Shown: positions 1 through 7,877, counted from the first letter of the stretch. The stretch is DNA of 9,929 nucleotides from Candidatus Delongbacteria bacterium (GCA_003477045.1 DMTS01000034.1:1-9929), one strand, 5' to 3'. Notes: a model not told the origin generated them from the sequence alone. Numbers and translations: made by a program.

Positions 1-319
1 TGTTGACAATATCGATCCCCATATAACCTATTACGAGCTGCTGGAAGTACTGTATCGCTCCGAGAAGTATTAATATGGACAGGTAGGCAAGCGCAAAGAC
101 AAGCACTTTATCAAGTATTCCGGACTTAGTTGCTTCAGGAATAGCTTTGTCGATCATTTCTCTGAAAACCAGCGGAAGAGCAGCGTTTAAAGATACACCG
201 AGAACAACGGTCAGCGTAGCGAAAATAAGCGCTTTCGTGTGCCCTTTAAAGAACACAAGTATCCTTTTAAAGGTAGCTCCGGTTATTTTTGCTTTTGATT
301 CTTCGCCGTCTCTTTTCAT
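1..319 (-). CDS. ABC exporter, N-terminal transmembrane part (cut by window edge)
   Basis: The first 106 codons of a minus-strand gene starting at ATG 319-317 and running off the window at base 1. The translation has a charged N-terminus (MKRDGEESKAK), then a hydrophobic helix at about residues 29-51 containing 'LPLVFREMIDKAIP', which matches the 'P-x-x-x-x-x-x-ID' signature after TM1 of ABC exporter membrane domains. A second helix lies at about residues 72-92, followed by 'QYFQQLVIGYMGIDIV', which resembles the 'y....lg..vv' segment leading to the first cytoplasmic loop. This is the MsbA/MdlB-like half-transporter layout (TMD first, ATPase expected downstream). The ATPase domain is outside the window, so the family call rests on the TMD alone and the substrate is unknown. 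The start lies only 12 bases past a terminator, with a weak AAGAAAAAG as possible ribosome site. Confidence 0.7.
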   Translation of the reverse strand, partial: MKRDGEESKAKITGATFKRILVFFKGHTKALIFATLTVVLGVSLNAALPLVFREMIDKAIPEATKSGILDKVLVFALAYLSILILLGAIQYFQQLVIGYMGIDIVN

Positions 320-331
320 AATCTTTTTCTT

Positions 332-357
332 AAAAAAGGGCGGAAACCCGCCCTTTT
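332..357 (-). terminator. Intrinsic terminator after mutB
   Basis: On the minus strand GGGCGG and CCGCCC (bases 353-348 and 343-338) pair around a 4-base loop. The stem is extended by four A-T pairs and followed by a run of six T (337-332). It starts 3 bases after the mutB stop codon, so it should end the mutA-mutB transcript. The ABC exporter start lies just beyond it. Confidence 0.85.
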
Positions 358-360
358 ATC

Positions 361-2514
361 TTAAGCTCTGTCCTGTTTGATCTTTTTAATCAGCATTTCA
401 AGTATCTTTATTGCAGAATCCGCTATCACTGTTCCCGGTCCAAAAATGGCCGCGGCACCTGCTTTATATAAGAAGTCGTAATCCTGTACCGGTATGACTC
501 CACCGACGATTATCATGATGTCTTCTCTACCGAGTTTTTTGAGTTCCGCAATAACATCCGGAACAAGCGTTTTGTGTCCGGCGGCGAGAGACGATACGCC
601 GAGTATATGAACATCGTTCTCGACAGCTTCTTTTGCCGATTCTTCAGGGGTTTGGAATAATGGCCCCATATCAACATCAAAACCGAGATCGGCGAAACTT
701 GTCGCGATCACTTTGGCTCCTCTGTCGTGACCGTCCTGACCCATTTTAGAGACCATGATCCTCGGCCTTCTTCCTTCAAGTTTTTCAAATTCAGCAACAA
801 GTTTTTGAGCTTTATCGAATGTAGAATTATTCTTTGCTACACCGGAATATATGCCAGAGATCATTTTTACTACCGCCTTATGTCTTCCGAAATATTTTTC
901 GCAGGCATCGGATATCTCACCCAGGGTGGCTCTAACTTTTGCAGCTTCAACGCTGAGCTCGAGAAGATTTCCTTTTCCTGTTTTTGCGCACTCAGAAACG
1001 GCTTCAAGTGCCTTTTTAACAGCCTGTGGATCTCTTTCAGCTTTTAATTTTTCAAGTCTTTTGATCTGTGAAATTCTAACAGCGGTATTGTCAACTTCGA
1101 GCACATCGATAGGATCCTGTTTTGAGAGCCTGTACTTATTTACTCCGACGATCACATCTTCTTTAGTGTCAATTTTTGCCTGTTTACGCGCCGCCGCTTC
1201 CTCGATCCTCATTTTCGGCAACCCGCTTTCTATAGCTTTTGCCATTCCGCCGAGTTTTTCTACTTCCTGTATGTGCGACCAGGCTTTTTCGACCAGTTCC
1301 TGCGTTAGTTTTTCAATAAAATACGATCCGCCCCAGGGGTCAACCGCTTTTGTAATTCCCGTCTCTTCCTGAAGGTATATTTGGGTATTTCTTGCTATTC
1401 TCGCAGAGAAATCTGTAGGAAGAGCTATAGCTTCATCAAGCGCGTTCGTATGCAGAGAAGATGTATGTCCGAAAGCGGCTGCAAGCGCTTCGGAGCATGT
1501 TCTTGCCACATTATTAAAAGGATCCTGTTCGGTAAGGCTCCATCCCGAAGTCTGAGAATGTGTTTTTAGTTTCAATGATTTTTGATTTTTAGGGTTGAAC
1601 TGATCGACTATTTTTGCCCACAGCAGCCTGCCGGCTCTCATTTTGGCGATCTCTATATAATGATTCATTCCGACACCCCAGAAAAATGAAAGTCTGGGTG
1701 CGAATGCGTCAATATCAAGACCCGCTTCAACTCCGGCTCTCAGATATTCAAGCCCGTCAGCAAGGGTGTATGCAAGCTCTATATCCGCAGTTGCTCCGGC
1801 TTCCTGAATGTGATAACCAGAGATGGATATAGAGTTGAATTTAGGCATTTTCTGCGAAGTATATTCGAAAATGTCCGAAATTATTTTCATAGAAGGTTTA
1901 GGAGGGTAAATGTAAGTGTTCCTGACCATGAACTCTTTAAGAATGTCATTCTGGATCGTTCCCGACAGGTCTTCAAGCTTAGCGCCCTGCTCAATTGCAG
2001 TCACAATATAAAATGCCATGACGGGAAGAACCGCTCCGTTCATTGTCATAGAAACAGACATTTTGTTTAAAGGGATCTGGTCAAAAAGAATTTTCATATC
2101 GAGCACGGAATCAATGGCTACTCCCGCTTTTCCGACATCTCCTTTTACCCTGGGGTGGTCAGAGTCATAGCCTCTGTGTGTTGCGAGGTCGAACGCTACT
2201 GACAAGCCTTTTTGCCCCGCAGCCAGATTTCTTCTGTAGAACGCATTCGATTCCTCAGCGGTCGAAAAGCCTGCATACTGCCTGACCGTCCACGGAGCTG
2301 TTGCGCCCATAGTCGAAAAAGGGCCTCTCAGATACGGCGTAACGCCGGCGTCGTAATCGGTAAATTCAATTTTATCGATCTCGTTTTTAGTATAGAACGG
2401 GTCTATCAGTATCTGTTCAGGAGATTCATAAGTTTTTTTTGCTGAACTTTTTTTGCCTTTCACAGCTTTTTTAATTGCCTGATCATATTCTATTTTTGAA
2501 AAATCGGGTTTCAT
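361..2514 (-). CDS. mutB: Methylmalonyl-CoA mutase, large catalytic subunit
   Basis: A 717-residue adenosylcobalamin-dependent mutase interconverting (R)-methylmalonyl-CoA and succinyl-CoA. The N-terminal substrate-binding TIM barrel covers about residues 30-560 and the C-terminal cobalamin domain about 580-710. The cobalamin motif DxHxxG is intact as D594-G-H596-D-R-G599, with His596 the lower cobalt ligand. Aligned by eye with the Propionibacterium enzyme, the specificity residues Tyr89, Arg207 and His244 are kept as Tyr80 (RQYAGF), Arg198 (FMVRNTY) and His235 (SGYHIQ). This favours methylmalonyl-CoA over isobutyryl-CoA, whose mutases have Phe and Gln at the first two sites. The upstream segment is unusual: residues 70-73 read G-A-T-A where relatives have Tyr-x-x-Arg (see findings). 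The ATG start has AGGT 6 bases upstream. The gene lies 21 bases after mutA, so they form one operon. No epimerase or MeaB chaperone gene is visible here. Confidence 0.97.
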   Translation of the reverse strand: MKPDFSKIEYDQAIKKAVKGKKSSAKKTYESPEQILIDPFYTKNEIDKIEFTDYDAGVTPYLRGPFSTMGATAPWTVRQYAGFSTAEESNAFYRRNLAAGQKGLSVAFDLATHRGYDSDHPRVKGDVGKAGVAIDSVLDMKILFDQIPLNKMSVSMTMNGAVLPVMAFYIVTAIEQGAKLEDLSGTIQNDILKEFMVRNTYIYPPKPSMKIISDIFEYTSQKMPKFNSISISGYHIQEAGATADIELAYTLADGLEYLRAGVEAGLDIDAFAPRLSFFWGVGMNHYIEIAKMRAGRLLWAKIVDQFNPKNQKSLKLKTHSQTSGWSLTEQDPFNNVARTCSEALAAAFGHTSSLHTNALDEAIALPTDFSARIARNTQIYLQEETGITKAVDPWGGSYFIEKLTQELVEKAWSHIQEVEKLGGMAKAIESGLPKMRIEEAAARKQAKIDTKEDVIVGVNKYRLSKQDPIDVLEVDNTAVRISQIKRLEKLKAERDPQAVKKALEAVSECAKTGKGNLLELSVEAAKVRATLGEISDACEKYFGRHKAVVKMISGIYSGVAKNNSTFDKAQKLVAEFEKLEGRRPRIMVSKMGQDGHDRGAKVIATSFADLGFDVDMGPLFQTPEESAKEAVENDVHILGVSSLAAGHKTLVPDVIAELKKLGREDIMIIVGGVIPVQDYDFLYKAGAAAIFGPGTVIADSAIKILEMLIKKIKQDRA

Positions 2515-2535
2515 TTTATCACCTGTTATTTGATT

Positions 2536-4404
2536 TTACTTTAGGATTCCGAGCCTTGTCTGAATTTTCTTTATCGTCGCGATCGAATCGGATTTCATAT
2601 GAATGAATTCATCCACTCCTGATTTTTTCAGACTTTCGATGATATCTACCGGGTAGCCTGCAAGTATTACGAATACTCCGGGATTGACGGTTTTGATCTT
2701 TGCTGCGATCTCGGGCGCGACAGAGGGATATTCCTCGTCGCTTGAACAGATCACAACTATCTCGGCTTTAGATATAAAAGCTTCTTTTACAGCTTCGTCA
2801 GCATCTTTGAATCCGTTGTTATCGATAATATTGAACCCTCCGGCTGCAAGATAAGCCGATGAGAAAGAAGCTCTTGCTTTTCTCATAGTCAGATTGCCTA
2901 TAGTTGCCATGAAAGCGGTGACTTTCTTATTGTTTTCCCTGTTGTATTTTTCAGTCAGTTTTCTGTGTTTTTCGAATTCTTCTGACAGCCTGTAAGGCTT
3001 TATTTTCGCTATTTTCACATCTGAGTTTTTGCACATTTCGCCTGAAAAAACACCGGCTTTCTGCTCAAGTACAGTTTCTTCTTTGCAACGGCAGACAGAC
3101 ACTTCAGAAGGATTAGGAACATGGTTCGTTCCGACAAGATTGTCTTTTCTCATAGAAAAATTTGATAATCTTTTTGCTTTCAGTTCCTCAAGGTCTTTCT
3201 GGATATCTCCTCTCTTCAATGCTTCAAATATCCCGCCTTCAGCCTCTATCTTCTGGAACAGCTTCCAGGCCTCTTTAGCTATAAGGTCAGTGGCTTTTAC
3301 TATGTAATATGATCCCTCAGAAGGGTCAACGAATTTATCAAGATGGGCTTCTTCTTTTAATATAAGCTGGGTATTGCGCGCAATTCTGGCGGAAAACAGA
3401 TCAGGTTCGCCGATGCATACGTCATAAGGCAGTACAGTCAGCGAATTGCAGCCTCCGATTATCGCCGACATGGCTTCGGTCGTAGTTCTCAGCATATTTA
3501 CATGCGGATCAAAAACGGTCTTATTGAAAAGTCCGGTTTTTGCGTGTATGTCAACCGGGGGATTTGTACCTTTTTTATCATAAGCAATAGTCAGATTTGA
3601 CCATAACATTCTTAGCGCCCTCAGCCCGGCGATTTCAAGAAGGTAATACTGACCCACAGAGTAGGAAATGCCGATATTTTTCGTAAATTCACTGAAAGTC
3701 ATATTCTTTGCGATCTTTTCCTTGTAAAAAACAGCCGTTGACAGCAGGTAAGCTATTTTTTGTACAATGGTCGCTCCGGAATCATGAAAATGACCGTTAG
3801 AAATAATAAGCCCCTTAAAATCAGGCAAATCTTTGCATGCTTCAAAAACATGTTTCATTTCGTCAAATCTTTTTTTCTCTCCTTTAGCGAATTCTCCGTT
3901 AAGTGCAAGTTCTTTTAACGGATCGTTGTCGATTGAACCCTTTGATTTAACATTCAGCAGGTCTTTTACGGTATCGAATACTTCCGCAGACCCACCACCA
4001 GCTTCAATATTTACAGCTGTCTTTGAATTGTTTACGGATTTTAAAATTTTTGTCAGCTCGCGGTTCAGTTTAAGATCGATCCCTTCAGCTCCGCCTTTAA
4101 TGGCTTCAGCTATCATCTCAGCGGCTTTCTTCGGATCGGGGCAAGATATTTCCTGTCTGATCGTCCATGAATTTTCTTTTTTTGAAGGTTTATTGCTTCT
4201 CAGATAAGGAAATTTACCAGGGAAATCATCCTTTACTTCTATATTTTCGATCTCAAAACCTTTATAATAGGGTTCAAGTTCGAAACCTTCGTAGGTTTTC
4301 CAACATATCCTGTCATACGGTTTTCCCTTAAGATCCTTTAAAACTTCCTCCATCCAGGCTTCTTTAGACGCACAGGCCTTAAAGTCTTTAAAAAGTTTCT
4401 CCAA
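2536..4404 (-). CDS. mutA: Methylmalonyl-CoA mutase, small subunit
   Basis: A 622-residue partner of MutB, close to the usual ~640 residues of MutA. It has the mutase barrel fold, with conserved landmarks 'SWTIRQE' (79-85), 'SARIARNTQ' (338-346) and 'VDPSEGSYY' (359-367, the DPWGGSYF equivalent). It is degenerate as an enzyme: the C-terminal Rossmann-like domain (about 494-615) has 'ATIGNLTMRKARASF' where the catalytic subunit has DxHxxG, so it cannot ligate cobalamin. This is normal for MutA, which serves as the structural half of the heterodimer. The start is TTG at 4404-4402, supported by GGGAG (4415-4411) 6 bases upstream and the family-like N-terminus MEKLFKDF; no nearby ATG fits as well. 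It is first gene of the mutA-mutB unit and is preceded by a 127-base AT-rich region with several dyads. Confidence 0.95.
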   Translation of the reverse strand: MEKLFKDFKACASKEAWMEEVLKDLKGKPYDRICWKTYEGFELEPYYKGFEIENIEVKDDFPGKFPYLRSNKPSKKENSWTIRQEISCPDPKKAAEMIAEAIKGGAEGIDLKLNRELTKILKSVNNSKTAVNIEAGGGSAEVFDTVKDLLNVKSKGSIDNDPLKELALNGEFAKGEKKRFDEMKHVFEACKDLPDFKGLIISNGHFHDSGATIVQKIAYLLSTAVFYKEKIAKNMTFSEFTKNIGISYSVGQYYLLEIAGLRALRMLWSNLTIAYDKKGTNPPVDIHAKTGLFNKTVFDPHVNMLRTTTEAMSAIIGGCNSLTVLPYDVCIGEPDLFSARIARNTQLILKEEAHLDKFVDPSEGSYYIVKATDLIAKEAWKLFQKIEAEGGIFEALKRGDIQKDLEELKAKRLSNFSMRKDNLVGTNHVPNPSEVSVCRCKEETVLEQKAGVFSGEMCKNSDVKIAKIKPYRLSEEFEKHRKLTEKYNRENNKKVTAFMATIGNLTMRKARASFSSAYLAAGGFNIIDNNGFKDADEAVKEAFISKAEIVVICSSDEEYPSVAPEIAAKIKTVNPGVFVILAGYPVDIIESLKKSGVDEFIHMKSDSIATIKKIQTRLGILK

Positions 4405-4410
4405 TTTAAG

Positions 4411-4415
4411 CTCCC
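4411..4415 (-). promoter_or_regulatory. Ribosome binding site deciding the TTG start of mutA
   Basis: On the minus strand GGGAG is followed by CTTAAA and then TTG. The spacing of 6 supports the non-ATG start of mutA. Confidence 0.6.
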
Positions 4416-4431
4416 TTTTTTATTGAACTTT

Positions 4432-4460
4432 CCGGTTATTTTTTAATTTTTTAAAACCGG
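4432..4460 (-). promoter_or_regulatory. Stem-loop in the mutA leader
   Basis: Perfect 6-base arms CCGGTT (4432-4437) and AACCGG (4455-4460) enclose an AT-only 17-base spacer; part of the spacer (TT with AA) can extend the stem if one base is bulged. It lies 28 bases upstream of the mutA start, inside the probable 5' leader. It lacks a downstream U-run of terminator length directly after the stem, so a role in leader folding, mRNA stability or as an operator is possible. Function unknown. Confidence 0.35.
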
Positions 4461-4465
4461 ACTAC

Positions 4466-4494
4466 AATATAAGGAACCTTATATAAAAAATAAA
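4466..4494 (-). promoter_or_regulatory. Candidate mutAB promoter with overlapping operator dyad
   Basis: On the minus strand TTTATT (4494-4489) lies 17 bases from TATATT (4471-4466), a weak -35/-10-like pair. Inside it is an inverted repeat with 8-base arms, ATATAAGG and CCTTATAT, separated by 2 bases (4467-4484). An arm covers the putative -10, which is the geometry of a repressor site. The region is very AT-rich, so chance matches are likely; the dyad is firmer than the promoter boxes. Confidence 0.35.
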
Positions 4495-4497
4495 TAG

Positions 4498-4512
4498 TTA
4501 AAGTAACTTTAA
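4498..4512. repeat. 15-base perfect palindrome between anti-sigma gene and mutA
   Basis: TTAAAGT and ACTTTAA flank a single central base. It lies 20-34 bases after the anti-sigma stop codon; in the minus direction it is followed by an interrupted T-rich tract (CTATTTATTTTTT). It could be a weak, GC-poor terminator of the sigma/anti-sigma transcript or a second protein-binding dyad before mutA. The stem has only one G-C pair, so termination would be inefficient. Confidence 0.3.
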
Positions 4513-4531
4513 TTCACTTGAAGTATATTTG

Positions 4532-5095
4532 CTAAAGAGAGGTCAGGTAATCGTCGTAAGATTCGATCTCTTCAAGAGTTATCAGATCATTGAAAAGTTG
4601 GTCATCAGAAGAGAATACTTCAGAATTGTCTGAAGACCATTTGTCATTTTCATATAAAGCGGCATCATAAGCTACCATATTCTCAAAATCCTCGTCGATA
4701 TAAGCGTATGTAGTATAATCGGCAGTTACCGACTGAGAGCTCAACGAGTCAATTTTTAGATCAGAAACAAGACCGGATACCTTAGGATTGTTAAAGTTCA
4801 AAGCAACACTTACAATTATCATGAGTATGACCGATGCGGCTGCAGAATATGCAAAATAAGGCTTCTTAAATATAAATTGGTTATGCGGAAGTTTTTCAAT
4901 CAAAGATGTATTCAGATCTGAAGGCAGGTCGAATTCTTCAGCCGAAATGTTTTTTATTATATTTTTTTCTGAGGCCAATTCATTCCTGCAATTTTCACAA
5001 GCCGAAATGTGCTTATCAAAACTGTCAATCAGACTTATATCAAGTTCCCCCGAAACATATTCGGGTATCATCTTTTTATAATTTTCACAGTCCAT
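4532..5095 (-). CDS. Zinc-finger, membrane-anchored anti-sigma factor
   Basis: A 187-residue protein next to an ECF sigma gene. The N-terminus carries the anti-sigma zinc-binding arrangement: Cys3, then His29-x3-Cys33-x2-Cys36 ('KHISACENC'). A single hydrophobic segment at about residues 80-100 ('YFAYSAAASVILMIIVSVAL') follows, predicted to place residues 1-79 in the cytoplasm and 101-187 outside the membrane. The outer part is short, acidic and rich in Ser, Asp and Tyr, with no recognised sensor domain. Role: it should bind and hold the partner sigma factor until a signal, perhaps envelope or redox, releases it. The ATG lies one base after the sigma stop codon, and GGAGG sits within the last sigma codons, so translation is probably coupled. 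Stop codon TAG. Confidence 0.85.
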   Translation of the reverse strand: MDCENYKKMIPEYVSGELDISLIDSFDKHISACENCRNELASEKNIIKNISAEEFDLPSDLNTSLIEKLPHNQFIFKKPYFAYSAAASVILMIIVSVALNFNNPKVSGLVSDLKIDSLSSQSVTADYTTYAYIDEDFENMVAYDAALYENDKWSSDNSEVFSSDDQLFNDLITLEEIESYDDYLTSL

Positions 5096-5096
5096 T

Positions 5097-5702
5097 TTAT
5101 TTACCTCCGGCGATACTGTATTTTATTTTATCAACTCCGTATCTGTATCTGCTCAGTACGCTGTTGATAGAGATCTGCTTCATTTCGGCGATCTCTCTGA
5201 ATGTGAGCCCGTTCGATCTTAAAAGGATCACATCTTTCTGTTCATCGGGTAATCCGTTCAAAGCGCTTGTGATCATCTCCCTCTCCTCTCTGGATTCATT
5301 TTCTCTTTCGGGATCATGGGTGTCAGAAGGCAGGCTCTCAATAAAATCCCTCTCTTCACCTTCTTCTCCATTTCGCACGACCGGCCTGTAGATGTTTTCA
5401 TTGCTCTTCTTCAGTTCGCGCAGATAATCGAAACAGGCATTGGTTGCGATAAAAAAGAGGTAGTTCGAAAATTTGTTCTCCTCTTTGTAACCGTTCAGGT
5501 TTGACGCAACTTTCAGCCAGACCGTCTGATAAACATCTTTCGCTTTTTCAGGATCTCCGATCCTTTTAACTATGTAATTGAACAGTTTTTTATCGTATTT
5601 TTCAACGAGTCCGGAAAAATATTTTGAGTTCCCTGTGGAAACATATTTTTTAACAAGCTCGCTATCTTTTAATTCAGTCCCGTCTTCCACAGATGCTCTC
5701 AA
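5097..5702 (-). CDS. RNA polymerase sigma factor, ECF (sigma-70 family)
   Basis: A 201-residue sigma factor with only regions 2 and 4, as in ECF members. Region 2 spans about residues 27-97 ('YFSGLVEKYDKKLFNYI' through 'NYLFFIATNACFDYLRE', with the helix 'AKDVYQTVWLKV'). A charged, Glu-rich linker covers about 100-141. Region 4 spans about 142-196 with the helix-turn-helix 'LTFREIAEMKQISINSVLSR'. It recruits core polymerase to a regulon that cannot be read from this window. The start is TTG at 5702, supported by AGGAAA at 5712-5707; GTG at codon 5 is an in-frame alternative with less support. The cognate anti-sigma gene follows at once. It is divergent from pgk-tpi across 166 bases of very AT-rich DNA, in which I cannot identify an autoregulatory ECF promoter with confidence. 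Confidence 0.9.
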   Translation of the reverse strand: MRASVEDGTELKDSELVKKYVSTGNSKYFSGLVEKYDKKLFNYIVKRIGDPEKAKDVYQTVWLKVASNLNGYKEENKFSNYLFFIATNACFDYLRELKKSNENIYRPVVRNGEEGEERDFIESLPSDTHDPERENESREEREMITSALNGLPDEQKDVILLRSNGLTFREIAEMKQISINSVLSRYRYGVDKIKYSIAGGK

Positions 5703-5706
5703 TTAG

Positions 5707-5712
5707 TTTCCT
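5707..5712 (-). promoter_or_regulatory. Ribosome binding site deciding the TTG start of the sigma gene
   Basis: On the minus strand AGGAAA is followed by CTAA and TTG. It favours the TTG at 5702 over the GTG at codon 5. Confidence 0.55.
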
Positions 5713-5798
5713 GTTTAGTAAACGCATCAAACATTAATTTATTCTAATCTATTTAAAAAAATCATAAAAAACAAAATAAATTAATTATAAATATTTTT

Positions 5799-5826
5799 TT
5801 GAAACAGGTGTTTAAATTGTTATATT
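5799..5826 (+). promoter_or_regulatory. Candidate promoter of pgk-tpi
   Basis: TTGAAA (5799-5804) and TATATT (5821-5826) are spaced 16 bases apart, giving an expected start near 5833 and a leader of about 35 bases before the ATG at 5869. The whole divergent intergenic region is AT-rich, so this is only the best-looking pair. Confidence 0.4.
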
Positions 5827-5868
5827 GAGAGTTCAGGATTTGAAAAAATTGAAATAACGGAGAATAAA

Positions 5869-7845
5869 ATGAACACTCTGACCATCGATTCACTCGAACT
5901 GAAAGGGAAAAAAGTTCTCGTAAGATGCGATTTTAATGTGCCGCAGGATAAAGAACTTAAAATCAGGGACGATAAAAGGATAGTTGATGCGCTTCCTACT
6001 ATTAAAAAGATAATAAAGGAAGGCGGAAAACTGATACTCATGTCTCATTTGGGGAGACCTGACGGCAAAGTGGTTCCTGAAATGAGCCTGAAGCCCATAG
6101 CGGAAAGGCTCAGTGAGCTGATAAAAAAGCATGTAACTCTCGCTCCGGACTGTATAGGCGATGAAGTAAAAACCATCGTGGACAATATGAAAGACGGTGA
6201 AGTTGTGCTTCTTGAAAATTTAAGATTTCATCCTGAAGAAGAAGCCGGTGACGAGGAGTTTGCCGCAAAACTGGCTGAACTTGGAGAGGTTTATATATCT
6301 GATGCTTTCGGAGTATGCCACAGAGCGCATGCTTCAGTTGCCATCATAGCTAAATATTTTGATAAAGTCGCATCGGGATATCTGCTCAAAAATGAGATAG
6401 AGTTTATCGGCGGCGCGATGAAAGAGCCTAAAAAACCTCTTGCGACGATCCTGGCAGGAAATAAGATATCAAGCAAAATAGATGTGATAATGAAGCTCAT
6501 TGATATTTCGGACAAGATATTTATCGGCGGCGGAATAGCCAATACTATGCTGTTGGCAAAAGGCGTGGAAGTCGGAAAATCATTAGTAGAGGCTGATAAA
6601 GTTGATGTCGCAAAAGAAATACTTAAAAAGGCAGAGAAAAAAGGAACAAAGATACTGTTGCCTTTAGATATGCTGTGCGGAAAAGAATTCAAGAATGAAA
6701 CTGAATTAAAATATTGCGATACCGACAAACAGGAAAAAGACTGGATCGCGATGGGAATAGGCCCGAAAACCGTGCAGAATTATAAGGATGAGCTTTCAGA
6801 TTGTAAAACTGTGATCTGGAACGGTCCGATGTCGGTTTTTGAATTCGAGAATTTTGCGAAAGAAACTTTCCAGATAGCGCAGATAATAGCAGATTATACA
6901 CAGAAGAACGGTCTGATCTCGATAATCGGAGGTGGCGACACAGCCGCAGCCGTAAAGATCGCCGGGCTTGACGATAAATATTCACATGTATCGACCGGAG
7001 GCGGAGCAGCTATGGAGTATATGGAAGGGAAAAAACTCCCGGGAATTTCCTGCCTGACTCAAAAAGGTTTTAATCCGAAAAGAAATTTTCTGATCGCCGG
7101 AAACTGGAAACTGAATAAATCTCCGAGGGAATCGGTGAAATTCGCTAAAGAGCTGAAAAAATCATTATTTAACGACGACGATGTTGAAATAATGGTAGCT
7201 CCGGTCTTCAACTCGATAATCCCCGTTTACAACGAACTGAAGAAAACTCATATTGATATCGGGTCTCAGGATGTCTTCTGGGAATCTTCCGGTGCTTTTA
7301 CAGGTGAAGTTTCAGCTAAGATGCAAAAGCTTTCAGGTGTCAAATACTGCATTATCGGTCACAGCGAAAGAAGACAGCACTTTGGAGAGACCGATGAGAC
7401 GGTAAATAAAAAGATCAAAGCGGTGATGAAGGAAGGACTGATACCTGTGATCTGCGTTGGTGAAAAACTCGAGCAGAGGGAAGCCGGGATCGAGAACGAT
7501 GTTGTTAAAGCTCAAATAGAAAAAGCTTTAAAGAATATTGAGATGAATGAATATTTCAATATAGTTATCGCTTATGAGCCTGTCTGGGCTATCGGCACAG
7601 GAAAAAACGCTACTCCGGCTCAGGCAGAAGAAATGCATTGTTTTATAAGAAGCATTCTAGGAAAACTTTACGGCGATAAGTGTGCGGCATCAACCAGGAT
7701 CCTTTACGGCGGATCTTTGAATGTTCAGAACGCAAAAGAGCTTCTTTCCCAAAAAAGTATTGACGGCGGTCTGATAGGCGGTGCGTCATTAAAAAAAGAG
7801 GATTTTGTAAAGATAGCTGAAACAGCCCGCGATATAAAAAAGTAA
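5869..7845 (+). CDS. Bifunctional phosphoglycerate kinase / triosephosphate isomerase fusion
   Basis: A 658-residue fusion of two glycolytic enzymes in one uninterrupted frame. Residues 1-398 are phosphoglycerate kinase (1,3-bisphosphoglycerate + ADP to 3-phosphoglycerate + ATP): 'RCDFNVP' (19-25), Arg37, 'HLGRP' (60-64), 'HRAHAS' (151-156), Lys199, 'GGGDTAA' (354-360) and 'STGGGA' (375-380). Residues about 405-658 are triosephosphate isomerase: 'AGNWKLNK' with Asn412 and Lys414, 'IGHSERR' with His498, 'AYEPVWAIGTG' with Glu570, and the phosphate loops 'LYGGS' and 'GGLIGGAS'. All catalytic residues of both enzymes are present. The linker (about 398-405) is very short, as in the Thermotoga fusion. 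One local oddity is 'LAGNKISSK' where PGKs usually have 'LGGAKVSDK'; the lysine is kept. GGAG lies 6 bases before the ATG. Transcribed alone, with a terminator just downstream. Confidence 0.97.
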   Translation: MNTLTIDSLELKGKKVLVRCDFNVPQDKELKIRDDKRIVDALPTIKKIIKEGGKLILMSHLGRPDGKVVPEMSLKPIAERLSELIKKHVTLAPDCIGDEVKTIVDNMKDGEVVLLENLRFHPEEEAGDEEFAAKLAELGEVYISDAFGVCHRAHASVAIIAKYFDKVASGYLLKNEIEFIGGAMKEPKKPLATILAGNKISSKIDVIMKLIDISDKIFIGGGIANTMLLAKGVEVGKSLVEADKVDVAKEILKKAEKKGTKILLPLDMLCGKEFKNETELKYCDTDKQEKDWIAMGIGPKTVQNYKDELSDCKTVIWNGPMSVFEFENFAKETFQIAQIIADYTQKNGLISIIGGGDTAAAVKIAGLDDKYSHVSTGGGAAMEYMEGKKLPGISCLTQKGFNPKRNFLIAGNWKLNKSPRESVKFAKELKKSLFNDDDVEIMVAPVFNSIIPVYNELKKTHIDIGSQDVFWESSGAFTGEVSAKMQKLSGVKYCIIGHSERRQHFGETDETVNKKIKAVMKEGLIPVICVGEKLEQREAGIENDVVKAQIEKALKNIEMNEYFNIVIAYEPVWAIGTGKNATPAQAEEMHCFIRSILGKLYGDKCAASTRILYGGSLNVQNAKELLSQKSIDGGLIGGASLKKEDFVKIAETARDIKK

Positions 7846-7877
7846 CGGATTGACATTTCAATAAAAAAATAAAAAAA

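Noticed and set aside
851..1372. Plus-strand open frames opposite mutB, mutA and the sigma/anti-sigma genes (for example 851-1372, 3833-4207, 4906-5391).
   Set aside because: They mirror strongly conserved genes on the other strand and have no recognisable domains or ribosome sites of their own.
2281..2310. Apparent loss of the catalytic Tyr89 of methylmalonyl-CoA mutase at residue 70 (Gly).
   Set aside because: Counting from the conserved Arg207 and His244 equivalents (Arg198, His235) shows that Tyr89 corresponds to Tyr80 in 'RQYAGF', which is present. Only the upstream Tyr79/Arg82 region differs.
7060..7073. A -1 frameshift at CAA-AAA-G near the PGK/TPI junction would stop at TAA 7071-7073 and give PGK alone.
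   Set aside because: It is only a single-tRNA slip site without a clear stimulatory structure, and random out-of-frame stops are frequent in AT-rich DNA.
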